Position numbers and translations under genes: made by a program. Shown in pieces: positions 16,278 to 24,696 of a stretch of DNA of 34,289 nt; position 1 is the first letter of the stretch; every line of letters starts with the position of its first letter. The stretch is from Deltaproteobacteria bacterium. Lineage in GTDB: Bacteria > Desulfobacterota > Desulfobulbia > Desulfobulbales > BM004. The notes beneath the pieces are model-generated. The model was not told the origin of the DNA. It did no database searches and worked only from the letters and a program-made list of their open reading frames with translations. The stretch is from assembly GCA_024639555.1 (NCBI GenBank), contig JAHEID010000006.1, forward strand, positions 1 through 34,289. The letters are read 5' to 3'.

Positions 16278-16622
16278 ATGCAGGCGCTTAAAGAACGACG
16301 GAAACATGAGCGGTTCAGTGCAAACCTATCCTGTGTACTTGTTTCGCCGTTAATGGTGCTATCATATGAAGTATTGGATATCAGTAATTCCGGTCTGGCG
16401 TTTAGTTATGCCGGTTGGGAGAATTGGCCAAGGAAAGGGATAAGACTTGATTTCATCAACCAGAATCTCTACCTGGAGGATATACCAATCCGCATAATAA
16501 AAGATGTTCAACTTAATGATGAATCAAAAAAGCTGCGCCGTTGTGGTGTCAAGTTTACTGATTTAAATGCCCAGCAGCAGGCCCTGGTGAAGCAGTATAT
16601 TGAGAGTGTCACGGCTAACTAG
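16278..16622 (+). CDS. PilZ-domain c-di-GMP-binding protein
   Basis: The 114-residue protein is a stand-alone PilZ domain. The c-di-GMP-binding arginine motif RRKHERF lies at residues 7-13, and the second motif DISNSGLAF at about 35-43 gives the DxSxxG pattern. A RRCGVKFTDL segment follows near residues 86-95, typical of the last strand. It has no fused output domain, so it probably signals by binding another protein. The ATG has GAGGTGG four bases upstream. It is monocistronic, with a candidate terminator at 16768 and a convergent rel gene. Nothing nearby makes or breaks c-di-GMP, so its target cannot be inferred. Confidence 0.9.
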   Translation: MQALKERRKHERFSANLSCVLVSPLMVLSYEVLDISNSGLAFSYAGWENWPRKGIRLDFINQNLYLEDIPIRIIKDVQLNDESKKLRRCGVKFTDLNAQQQALVKQYIESVTAN

Positions 16623-16945
16623 AAAGCCCCAGCCACATATCTGTTTATGGATTTTTTTTTAAAACAAAAGGAATCACAAATTTCCTAATAAAGTAATTTT
16701 AGTATGCCAGTGATACAGATGTAGAAATTCATTAATAATTGAATATTAACTGATTTTGCATGACTTGAAGGCAGGACATAAATTGTTCCGCCTTTTTATT
16801 TCACAAGTCTATATGAAAGCTATTACACTTGAGTAGAACATCACTGAGATAATTGATATTTTCACCTGCAATGTTGACGTTCTGAGAGAGGAAAACCTTA
16901 TTGGTTAAATAGGTTACAATTGGGGGTTCTGATCCCGTTTACCCA
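16623..16945. other. 323-bp convergent intergenic region, PilZ / rel
   Basis: Apart from the terminator candidate at 16768-16797 I see nothing in this AT-rich stretch. No clear terminator for the long minus-strand operon ending at 16946 could be found. Confidence 0.4.
16768..16797 (+). terminator. Candidate terminator for the PilZ gene
   Basis: AGGC-A-GGA pairs with TCCGCCT around a ten-base loop, with one bulged A, and is followed by TTTTTATTT. The stem is short, so the call is moderate. Confidence 0.5.
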
Positions 16946-19114
16946 TTACCTGCGCCGAACCTCAACCACTCCATCTATCTGCCGTAAATGCTGCATCAGG
17001 CGACTGAGATGCTCCAGGTTTTCAACTTCGAGGACAATATTGCTGGTGGATAGGTTGTCCACACTGGTTTTGGCTTCCAGCTCAACGATATTGGCATCAT
17101 CCATACTGATGGCATTGCCGACCGCAGCAAGCATGCCTTTCTTGTTCTGTGTCACAAGGTAGATCTGGGCCCGGTGAACTGTTTTAGCATCTGCAGACCA
17201 GTTCACCTCGATCCTGCGCCGGGGGTCTGTTGCCAGGAGATTATGGCAGTTGGCCTTGTGAATTGAAATACCGCGTCCCGTAGTTATGAATCCCATGATC
17301 GGGTCACCTGGGACCGGCAGACAGCACTGGCTTATTTTCACCAGCATATCATTAACACCTTCTATAATAATACCTTCACTGCCCGGCTTTTCATACCTTT
17401 GAGAGAGAGGCTTGACACTCAGCAGTTCCTGCTCATCAACTTTTCCCTCTTCTTCGATTCTCAGATCCGCGGGTTGCAGCACCTTGATAATATTCTGTAT
17501 AGGTAGGGCGCCGGAACCGATCTTACCTAGCAGGTCTTCCAGAGAGTTGCAACGCGTGGCCTTGAGGATCTGCTTCATGTGGCCTGTCTTAATGATCTTC
17601 TTGAGAGAGGTGGCATGCTTGCGCAATTCCCTTTCACTGATCTCGCGCCCAACATTCATTGCCTTTTCTTTTTCTTCTCTCCGGAGCCAATGGCGGATAC
17701 GGGATTTTGCCCGGCTCGTCCGTACCAATGACAACCAGTCCCTGCGCGGCTTCTGCTTGGGTGAGGTGATAATTTCCACAACATCACCGTTTTGCAGCTT
17801 ATATTTTAGGGGCACTATTTTGTCGTTCACCTTGGCCCCCACGCAGTTGTTGCCCACCTCAGTATGAATGATATAGGCAAAGTCTAGCGGTGTGCTGCCC
17901 TGTGGGAACTCCTTAACTTCACCATTTGGAGTTAGAGCATACACATCCGGATCAAAAAGCTCCCCTCTAACCGAATCAAGAAACTCCTTAGGATCCTTGA
18001 GCTCCTGCAACCATTGCACCAACTGCTTCAGCCCCTTGAATACCTTGGCATCGTCCTTACTGATGGCCTGCCCTTCTTTATACGCCCAGTGAGCGGCAAC
18101 GCCCTCCTGGGCCACTCTGTCCATTTCATGGGTACGGATCTGCACCTCCATGAATTCTCCGTAAGGTCCTATAACCGTGGTATGCATGGACTGGTAGTTA
18201 TTGCCCTTGGGGGTGCTGATAAAATCCTTGATCCGTCCTGGCACCGGCGGCCAGTTCGCATGCACCACTCCGAGAGCTTCATAGCATTCCGTGACCGTAT
18301 CAACAACGATTCTGAAAGCAACCTTGTCATAGACCTTCTCAAGCGGGATTTTCTGAGCGATGATTTTTTTATAAATTGAGTACAGGTGCTTGGGGCGGCC
18401 TATTATCTCGCATATGGTAAGGTTTATTTCCGCAAGCTTCTTCCGTAGAATACCGATGACTTCTTTGACATAATTTTCCCGGTCAGTTGTGGAGCTTTCT
18501 ATCCTGGCAGTCAGGTCCGCATATTCGTCAGGAAAAAGAAATTTAAAGGAGAGGTCCTCAAGTTCCCGCTTCATCCAGTCAATACCGAGACGGCTTGCAA
18601 GAGGGGCGTAAAGTTCGAGGGTCTCCTGGGCCAATTCCTTCTGGCGCTCCATATCATCGAGAATATAGGAACGCATATCGTGCAGCCGGTCGGCAAGCTT
18701 CACTAATAAAACCCTTATATCCGAGGCCATTGCCAGGAGCAGTTTTCTAACATTTTCCGCCTGGTAAGTCAGCTTGCTGTTAAATTGCACACTGGTGATT
18801 CTGGTGGCGCCGCGGATTATATTAGCCACGTCTTTGCCATAATCGTCTTCAATCTCCTTAATGGTAAGCGTTGGATCCTGCTTCAAGACACCGTGCAGCA
18901 GACCGGAAATTACTGTCTGCAGATCAAGTTTCATGACAAGCAGGATCTCTGTTACTGCAAGCAGATGGGCAATATATGGCTCCCCGGAGGTTGGATGCAC
19001 CTGGCCCGCATGAACCTTTTCAGCGAAATAATAGGCTTTTTCCAGAGGCTCCAGGTCCACGTCATGGAGGTAGCCTTGGGCCAGATCCTTAATATCATTA
19101 TAACTGAGCATCAT
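16946..19114 (-). CDS. rel: RelA/SpoT-family (p)ppGpp synthetase with degenerate hydrolase site
   Basis: The 722-residue protein has the full long-RSH layout: HD hydrolase (about 20-180), synthetase (about 220-360), TGS (about 390-450), helical and zinc-finger region (CC in ISQCCLPVPGD), and C-terminal ACT. Synthetase residues are intact (GRPKHLYSIYKK, YDKVAFRIVVDT, NNYQSMHTT, MEVQIRT), with the RIKD loop, the basic RxKD type of bifunctional enzymes. In the HD domain the canonical HDxxED is HGVLKQ (74-79), so the metal Asp and the catalytic Glu-Asp are gone, and the RxSGE arginine is replaced in GQVHPTSGE. KLADRLHDMR is kept. It should make but not break (p)ppGpp. It lies 62 bp after proS on the same strand. 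ATG 19111 is an alternative start. Confidence 0.93.
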   Translation of the reverse strand: MMLSYNDIKDLAQGYLHDVDLEPLEKAYYFAEKVHAGQVHPTSGEPYIAHLLAVTEILLVMKLDLQTVISGLLHGVLKQDPTLTIKEIEDDYGKDVANIIRGATRITSVQFNSKLTYQAENVRKLLLAMASDIRVLLVKLADRLHDMRSYILDDMERQKELAQETLELYAPLASRLGIDWMKRELEDLSFKFLFPDEYADLTARIESSTTDRENYVKEVIGILRKKLAEINLTICEIIGRPKHLYSIYKKIIAQKIPLEKVYDKVAFRIVVDTVTECYEALGVVHANWPPVPGRIKDFISTPKGNNYQSMHTTVIGPYGEFMEVQIRTHEMDRVAQEGVAAHWAYKEGQAISKDDAKVFKGLKQLVQWLQELKDPKEFLDSVRGELFDPDVYALTPNGEVKEFPQGSTPLDFAYIIHTEVGNNCVGAKVNDKIVPLKYKLQNGDVVEIITSPKQKPRRDWLSLVRTSRAKSRIRHWLRREEKEKAMNVGREISERELRKHATSLKKIIKTGHMKQILKATRCNSLEDLLGKIGSGALPIQNIIKVLQPADLRIEEEGKVDEQELLSVKPLSQRYEKPGSEGIIIEGVNDMLVKISQCCLPVPGDPIMGFITTGRGISIHKANCHNLLATDPRRRIEVNWSADAKTVHRAQIYLVTQNKKGMLAAVGNAISMDDANIVELEAKTSVDNLSTSNIVLEVENLEHLSRLMQHLRQIDGVVEVRRR

Positions 19115-19176
19115 TTTCCTAGATTCAAAGGGTTCTGTCTGCCATCGGCAGCTTTATCTGCTGACGAAATTATGAA

Positions 19177-20913
19177 TTATTTTGCTTCGGATTCCTGGGT
19201 TGCTGACATTTCATTACTAATAGAGCTGACAATCTCTGCCATTGCCTTATCAAGGGACAGGCTCAGTGTTTTACCATTGGCCCTTGACCGAATTTCCACC
19301 TCAGCACCCTGGAGGAAACGTTTGCCGATGGTAATTCGATAGGGTATGCCGATAAGGTCGGCATCCTTGAATTTGATACCGGGACGCTCGTCACGGTCAT
19401 CAAGTAAAACCTCAAGCCCTTTCTGCTGCAATTGTCTGTAGAATGACTCAGCGGCTGTGCTTATCTCCTCTGTTTTGGGATCAAGATTAAGGATAATGGC
19501 CTGAAAAGGTGCCAGGGGCAACGGAAATATTATGCCATTTTCATCATGGTTCTGTTCAATTGACGCGGCAACCGTCCTGCTCACACCAATGCCGTAGCAG
19601 CCCATGACAAAATTCTGTTCTTCACTGTTGCTGTCCTGGAAAGTGGCTTTAAGAGCCCTGCTGTAACTGTCTCCCAGCTTGAATATGTGACCGACCTCAA
19701 TGCCTTTGGTTAATTCCAGAACACCACCGCACGATGGACATCTGTCATCCTCAGTAACCTGCCGGAGATCTGCCGCTTGAAAGACCTTGAAGTCCCTTGG
19801 CAGATTTACATTCTGCATATGATAATTCTTTTCATTGGCGCCAACGGTGAAATTTACCATGGCTGAGACCGCCTGATCTGCTGCCACAGGTATCTTTAGA
19901 CCAATAGGTCCAAGGTAACCGCTGGGTACGCCTGTTATGTCAAAAACCTGCTTCTCATCCGCCAGTTCAACATCCACTGCGCCTAACATATTCTTAAGCT
20001 TAACCGGCTGCACTTCATGGTCACCCCGGACAAGTACGGCGACAGGATCACCATCAGCTAAGTAAACCATGGTTTTTACCAGCTCCCTGGGTGAGATGCC
20101 AAGGAAGCCACAAACTACTTCAACCTTTTTCTTTCCAGGGGTTTCAACCTTTTGCAGGGGTAGCAATTCGACATCCTCGCCAGTCTTTTCAGGCGGCTGC
20201 ACTGCGGCCTTTTCCATATTGGCTGCATAGGCGCAACTCCTGCAGATTACCAGCGTGTCTTCTCCTGTCTCGGCAAGCACCATGAATTCGTGTGAAAAAC
20301 TGCCGCCAATAGTCCCCGTATCAGCCTCTACAGCCCGGAAGGACAGACCACAACGTTTAAAAATACGATGATAGGCATCATACATTTTCTGGTAGGTGAT
20401 CTCTGCTCCTTTTTCCGTCGCATCAAAGCTGTAGCCGTCCTTCATGATAAACTCGCGACCCCGCATGAGCCCAAACCGCGGCCTGATTTCATCCCGGAAC
20501 TTAGTCTGGATCTGGTAGAGATTAACCGGCAGGTTTCGGTAGGAATGGATCTCCCTGCGTACCAGATCGGTTATCACTTCCTCGTGTGTCGGTCCAAGGC
20601 AGCTTTCCCTCTCGTGACGGTCTGTAAAACGTAGCAGTTCCGGACCATATTTTTCCCAGCGCCCGGACTCCTTCCAGAGATCTGACGGCTGCACCATGGG
20701 CATGAGCAGTTCCTGGGCCCCAGCCTTGTTCATCTCCTCGCGCACAATCTGCTCAACCTTGCGGATGACGGCAAGTCCCAGAGGCAGGTAAGTATAGACG
20801 CCGGATGAAAGCTTGCGGACAAAACCGGCCCGCAGCAGAAGCCGGTGGCTTACGACCTCGGCCTCAGTGGGTGTTTCTTTCAAGGTCGGCAACAGCAGTT
20901 CTGAATAACGCAT
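19177..20913 (-). CDS. proS: Prolyl-tRNA synthetase (bacterial type)
   Basis: The 578-residue class II synthetase charges tRNA-Pro in the cytosol. Motif 2 and its surroundings are clear (CLGPTHEEVITDLVRREIHS, TKFRDEIRPRFGLMRGREF), as is motif 3 (MGCYGIGVSRTVAASIEQNH). An insertion of about 180 residues between motifs 2 and 3 is the YbaK-like editing domain that hydrolyses Ala-tRNA-Pro, the hallmark of the bacterial type. The anticodon-binding domain follows at the C terminus (FQAIILNLDPK, VLLDDRDERPGIKFKDADLI). The length matches the E. coli protein (572). GGGA lies ten bases upstream of the ATG. The rel gene follows after 62 bp; upstream, 289 bp containing a repeat separate it from ispG. Confidence 0.97.
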   Translation of the reverse strand: MRYSELLLPTLKETPTEAEVVSHRLLLRAGFVRKLSSGVYTYLPLGLAVIRKVEQIVREEMNKAGAQELLMPMVQPSDLWKESGRWEKYGPELLRFTDRHERESCLGPTHEEVITDLVRREIHSYRNLPVNLYQIQTKFRDEIRPRFGLMRGREFIMKDGYSFDATEKGAEITYQKMYDAYHRIFKRCGLSFRAVEADTGTIGGSFSHEFMVLAETGEDTLVICRSCAYAANMEKAAVQPPEKTGEDVELLPLQKVETPGKKKVEVVCGFLGISPRELVKTMVYLADGDPVAVLVRGDHEVQPVKLKNMLGAVDVELADEKQVFDITGVPSGYLGPIGLKIPVAADQAVSAMVNFTVGANEKNYHMQNVNLPRDFKVFQAADLRQVTEDDRCPSCGGVLELTKGIEVGHIFKLGDSYSRALKATFQDSNSEEQNFVMGCYGIGVSRTVAASIEQNHDENGIIFPLPLAPFQAIILNLDPKTEEISTAAESFYRQLQQKGLEVLLDDRDERPGIKFKDADLIGIPYRITIGKRFLQGAEVEIRSRANGKTLSLSLDKAMAEIVSSISNEMSATQESEAK

Positions 20914-21007
20914 GACATGTATCCCGTTGAGAAAATAAAAATGGTTAAAGGACTATAAACCGTCGCAATTCATTATTTAACAAAAACTGGTTAGAAGGTG
21001 CTTAACA

Positions 21008-21170
21008 AGCCTTTGAACAATTTACGGAGAATTCAAAGAGTTGCGGAGCGCAAAATTACGAGGTAAGCGAAGACTCCGCCTGTCTGAGCCTCCGCAGGCG
21101 GAGAGTTTCGTAATTCAGTGAAGCGACCTGTAGAATTATGTAAATTGTTCACCCAGCGCAGGAAATCACC
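21008..21170. repeat. Dispersed imperfect palindrome, copy 1
   Basis: The ends are inverted copies: GAACAATTTAC at 21015 and GTAAATTGTTC ending at 21150. Inside, a GCGGAGCGCAAAATTACGA arm faces TCGTAATTCAGTGAAGCGAC, and CCGCCTG/CAGGCGG sits at the tip, so the whole unit can fold into one long hairpin. The same sequence, about 17 bp shorter inside, occurs at 31787-31929. Similarity continues into both flanks (GCCTTTGA on the left, CAGCG-GGAAAT-ACC on the right). There is no coding potential. It sits in the gap between ispG and proS. Confidence 0.8.
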
Positions 21171-21202
21171 TTCACCTGAGAATTCGTAAGAACCAGCATA
21201 GG

Positions 21203-22270
21203 TTATTTCTTTTCCTCAGCCATTGTGTCTAGTTCTTTGAGAAAAACTTCCAGCAGCTCATTTTCAGCCACTTTTTTATAGAGTCTGCCCTTCTTGAAAA
21301 TTATTCCCACACCCTTACCGCCTGCCACACCGATATCCGCTTCTTTTGCCTCCCCAGGACCGTTTACCACGCAGCCCATAACAGCTATCTTCAACGGAGT
21401 TTTAATGGTTTGGATATGGTGCTCTACCTCATCTGCCAGGTTGAAAAGATTGACCTGGCATCGACCGCAGGTCGGGCAGGAGATCAGTTCCGGGCCGCGA
21501 TGCCTTATATCCAAAGATCGCAGGATTTCGTACCCCACTCTGACCTCTTCCACCGGGTCACGGGTCAGGGATATGCGGAAGGTATCACCGATACCTTCAT
21601 ATAGCAGAATACCGAGAGCGACGCTTGATTTTACCGTGCCGGCAATCAACCCCCCGGCTTCGGTTACACCGAGATGAAAAGGGTAGTCGCAACTGGAAGC
21701 CAGCTGTCTATAAGCCTCAACCGTTGCCAGAGGATCAGAGGACTTAATAGAAATCTTTATTTCATAAAATGCCTGATTTTCAAGCAGTTCCACATTGCGC
21801 AGTGCACTTTCCGTCAGAGCCGCGGGGGTGGGATGACCGTGTTTTTTTAATAGGTCTTTTTCCAGAGAACCGCTGTTCACTCCTACCCGTATGGGCACCG
21901 CATGTGCCTTTGCAGCATCCACAACCTTTGCAAGTTTTTTGAGCCCGCCTATATTGCCCGGATTGATCCTAATTGCCTGAGCCCCGTTTTCCATACTGGC
22001 CACAGCAAGCCTGTGATCAAAATGAATATCAGCGATCAGGGGGATTTGTATCTGGTCCCGGATCGATCGTATGGCAGCTGCTGCTGCCATATCTACCACA
22101 GCAACCCTTATGAGTTCACAACCTGCTCCTTCAAGGCGCTTTATCTGGGCAACAGTTTCCTCCACCTTGCGGGTGTCGGTATTGGTCATGGACTGCACCG
22201 TGATAGGTGCGTTCCCCCCGACCGGAACAGTGCCGATCTTGACCTCTCGTGTTTTGCGCCGCTGGATCAT
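21203..22270 (-). CDS. ispG: 4-hydroxy-3-methylbut-2-en-1-yl diphosphate synthase IspG
   Basis: IspG reduces MEcPP to HMBPP in the methylerythritol phosphate route to isoprenoids. The N-terminal TIM barrel is marked by APITVQSMTNTDTRKVEET and LIADIHFDHRLA. The C-terminal iron-sulfur domain carries the three [4Fe-4S] cysteines in ISCPTCGRCQVNLF and MGCVVNGPGEAKEADIG. At about 355 residues it is the short bacterial form. The start is set at ATG 22270, seven bases after the tsaB stop; a TTG at 22288 would add six residues (MGNKIV) and overlap tsaB by 11 bp. Either way translation is probably coupled to tsaB. The cofactor suits an anaerobe. A dispersed repeat follows the gene. Confidence 0.95.
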   Translation of the reverse strand: MIQRRKTREVKIGTVPVGGNAPITVQSMTNTDTRKVEETVAQIKRLEGAGCELIRVAVVDMAAAAAIRSIRDQIQIPLIADIHFDHRLAVASMENGAQAIRINPGNIGGLKKLAKVVDAAKAHAVPIRVGVNSGSLEKDLLKKHGHPTPAALTESALRNVELLENQAFYEIKISIKSSDPLATVEAYRQLASSCDYPFHLGVTEAGGLIAGTVKSSVALGILLYEGIGDTFRISLTRDPVEEVRVGYEILRSLDIRHRGPELISCPTCGRCQVNLFNLADEVEHHIQTIKTPLKIAVMGCVVNGPGEAKEADIGVAGGKGVGIIFKKGRLYKKVAENELLEVFLKELDTMAEEKK

Positions 22271-22277
22271 AACAATT

Positions 22278-23006
22278 TTATTTCCCAAATTGCAGCTCGG
22301 CCTCTGAAGGCCTTATATATATCGGTGCCGCTTCTTCAGGGTCAATAAACTCATTCTTCTGCCACTTATCCAGGGCCAGCAAGCCGATTGTTGCTGCCCG
22401 GGGGAAAAATGTACTTGAAGGAGGTATCGTCAGAAGATCAACAAGTTTTTCCCGGAAAAGATCGCCATAGACTGCTGCCCCATCCCCCAGCAGCACCACA
22501 GGTTCATGAATCATAGCGCACAAAGCTTCGGGGCCAATGACCATATATTCTTCCAGAAGCCTTGGCATGCTCTGGTTGTCACACTTATAAAAACCACAAT
22601 ATACCTCTTTTTTCCTGGCATCAAGCACCGGGCAGATCAAAATTTCTCCCACTGCAAAGAGTTGTGCTGCCAGGCCGTCCAAGGTCCCTACTCCAATGAG
22701 TTCAGCCCTCCCGGCCATAGCCAAGCCCTTTGCTGTAGCAAGCCCTATGCGTAAACCGGTAAAACTTCCCGGCCCAAGGCTCACTGCCACGGCATCAATT
22801 ACTGGCCAATCGATGCCGGTCTCCTGCAGGAGCCAGTCAACTCCTGCCAGAAGCCTGCGGGAATGTGTCTCACCTGTTTGCAGCGAAAATTCCGCCAGGC
22901 ACCTGTTATCAGCAACAAGAGCTACACTGCCGCACATGGTAGCAGTTTCCAGAGCCAGTATTATTGGCTTGTGCACTCCTTTTAAATCCTTTTCAGTATG
23001 AGCCAT
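22278..23006 (-). CDS. tsaB: tRNA t6A biosynthesis protein TsaB
   Basis: The 242-residue protein belongs to the ASKHA fold. The N-terminal strand ILALETATMCGSVAL and the HSRRLLAGVDWLL segment are typical, as is VAVSLGPGSFTGLRIGLATAKGLA, the conserved loop of TsaB. With TsaD and TsaE it forms the complex that adds threonylcarbamoyl to A37 of ANN-decoding tRNAs. The catalytic metal site of TsaD is absent, as expected for this scaffold paralogue. It has a ten-residue extension before the core, so a start at a later codon is possible; AGCAGG abuts the chosen ATG and is rather close. It is followed almost directly by ispG. Upstream a 433-bp structured region separates it from rseP. Confidence 0.92.
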   Translation of the reverse strand: MAHTEKDLKGVHKPIILALETATMCGSVALVADNRCLAEFSLQTGETHSRRLLAGVDWLLQETGIDWPVIDAVAVSLGPGSFTGLRIGLATAKGLAMAGRAELIGVGTLDGLAAQLFAVGEILICPVLDARKKEVYCGFYKCDNQSMPRLLEEYMVIGPEALCAMIHEPVVLLGDGAAVYGDLFREKLVDLLTIPPSSTFFPRAATIGLLALDKWQKNEFIDPEEAAPIYIRPSEAELQFGK

Positions 23007-23439
23007 ACCTGCTTTCTATGATAAAAATCCATTACCTACAAAAAAGTGAATAATTTATAATATACTGTTTTCTAAAAGCCATTTCACGCAGCCGGACAGT
23101 GCAAAAAAGAACGGATTAACGATTTGATGGAGCACCTGTAATGGGGTGTGACTTTCCGAAGCGTCCGTTCTTTTTGAGCTGCGCGGGATGTCAGTCATCA
23201 GCTGTTTTATATTAGCTGATCATTCCACTGAAAGTGGAACAGATGACCGGCTGCCCTTTCTTTTGTCAGCATACTAAACTGCTGACGGTCTGCGGGAAAT
23301 AAGCTTTGGCTTAGCTTCCCTTAAAAATTTGAGTATAAATTGCCTATAATGTTGGTTTATTTTATTAATGCCTCAATGACTGGCTGAAAAAATCATTAAC
23401 GCCTGAATTTTATCCGACATAAAACCCAAAATACAGCTC
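23007..23439. other. 433-bp gap between rseP and tsaB
   Basis: It has no credible ORF and contains the hairpin array at 23087-23320, listed next. The remaining 23321-23439 is AT-rich. It must include whatever ends or restarts transcription between rseP and tsaB. Confidence 0.5.
23087..23320. ncRNA. Candidate structured RNA or repeat: five consecutive hairpins
   Basis: Visible pairings are: CGCAGC (23087-23092) with GCTGCG (23178-23183) around a perfect 12-bp stem AAAAAGAACGGA (23104) with TCCGTTCTTTTT (23164); GTCATC (23194) with GATGAC (23242) closing a junction that holds TCAGCT/AGCTGA (23198/23214) and TTCCACT/AGTGGAA (23223/23233); GTCAGCA (23265) with TGCTGAC (23280); and GGGAA-TAAGC (23294) with GCTTA-TTCCC (23309-23320). 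The density far exceeds other gaps here. The strand and function are unknown; it matches no riboswitch I recognise. Confidence 0.45.
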
Positions 23440-24525
23440 TCAGCTGCTGAATACCCTGACCAGATCATTATAAAAAACAAAAACCATCAGGGTTCCCAGG
23501 AGCACGAGACCTATCTGCTGCATGATTTCCATGGTCCGCAGGTTAAGCGGTTTCCGTAAAATTGCCTCAACGGAGAAAAACACGAGGTGTCCGCCATCCA
23601 GGATGGGGATCGGGAGCAGATTCAGAATTCCAAGGTTTACGCTTAACACTCCCATGAAGTAAAGGAAGTTTATCCAGCCGGCCTCCATGCGCTCTCCGGC
23701 AATTTTGGCAATGAGTATCGGACCCCCTAGTTCCGAAGCCGGTATAACTTTCTGGATAATCTTTACCAGACCCATTACCGTGAGGTACATCCAACTCCAT
23801 GTCTGGCTGACACCTGCCTGCAAGGATTTTATGAGACCAACCTTTTCATAGATAAGCTCCTCCGACCTGGCTATACCAATTAAGTAGCGCTCGCCCACCT
23901 CTTCACCAAAGAGATTTTTTGTTGTCTCCATTCGGGGCGTTACAGCAACTTCAAGGGTCTGGCCTCCCCGCTGCAGGGTCAGAACCACCTCCCTGCCTTC
24001 ACTGTTCCTGATCAGCGAGGACACATCTTCCCAGTGCCTGGTTTCCGTATCGTCTATGGCAAGGATGGTATCACCCTCCAGCAAACCTGCCTCTGCAGCA
24101 GGAGTATCCTGACCAATCCCGCCAATGGTTGTTGTATCAACAGGCTGCGGCAGTCCTGCTACAAGCACGATGATGAAAAAAAGAAACATGGCAAAGATAA
24201 GGTTAAAAACCGGGCCGCCCGCCACGATTATAAAACGCTGCCAGACCGGCCGCGTGGCAAAAGAACGCTTGAGCTCCCCGGGAGACAGTTTCTCTTCAGC
24301 CAACTCTCCTGGATTTTCCCCGAACATTTTGACATAGCCGCCCAGGGGAAAGGCGCTGATCAGGTACTCTGTTTCACCATACTGCCTGCTGATGAGCTTT
24401 GGGCCAAATCCCAGGGAAAACTTCAAGACCTTGACCCCGAAAAACTTAGCCCAGATAAAGTGACCAAACTCATGCACAAAAATCAGCAAACCAAGTACTA
24501 TGGCAAAAGAAATTAAAGTATTCAT
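23440..24525 (-). CDS. rseP: Site-2 metalloprotease RseP
   Basis: The 361-residue inner-membrane zinc protease cuts within membrane segments, classically anti-sigma factors and signal-peptide remnants. HEFGH at residues 18-22 is the zinc motif in the first transmembrane segment, and NLLPIPILDGGHL near residue 305 supplies the third ligand (LDG). Between them one PDZ domain is visible (about 125-190, with GIGQDTPAAEAGLLEGDTIL), where E. coli RseP (450 residues) has two, so this is the shorter form common outside Gammaproteobacteria. FSLGFGPKL and SAFPLGGYVKM match the family's conserved membrane-reentrant part. GAGG lies eleven bases upstream of the ATG. It follows dxr by 171 bp in the same direction. 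Confidence 0.95.
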   Translation of the reverse strand: MNTLISFAIVLGLLIFVHEFGHFIWAKFFGVKVLKFSLGFGPKLISRQYGETEYLISAFPLGGYVKMFGENPGELAEEKLSPGELKRSFATRPVWQRFIIVAGGPVFNLIFAMFLFFIIVLVAGLPQPVDTTTIGGIGQDTPAAEAGLLEGDTILAIDDTETRHWEDVSSLIRNSEGREVVLTLQRGGQTLEVAVTPRMETTKNLFGEEVGERYLIGIARSEELIYEKVGLIKSLQAGVSQTWSWMYLTVMGLVKIIQKVIPASELGGPILIAKIAGERMEAGWINFLYFMGVLSVNLGILNLLPIPILDGGHLVFFSVEAILRKPLNLRTMEIMQQIGLVLLGTLMVFVFYNDLVRVFSS

Positions 24526-24696
24526 TCAGTTTCAAACCTCTATTATATTTGTAAGCCTTTCAAACAGCTTTCCGCCGACAGACATTTCGTTCGTAACAAT
24601 CTGATATTATTAAGGCTTCTTGCTGGCTGCGAAATTTTTTTATGCCTGCATCATATTTCCGCCAGGGAAACCCGGAACCGTGAGTCTAAGCTGATT

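Noticed and set aside
23087-23320. Integron attC site as explanation of the hairpins
   Set aside because: No paired core sites of the RYYYAAC/GTTRRRY type at the ends and no integrase or cassette genes nearby.
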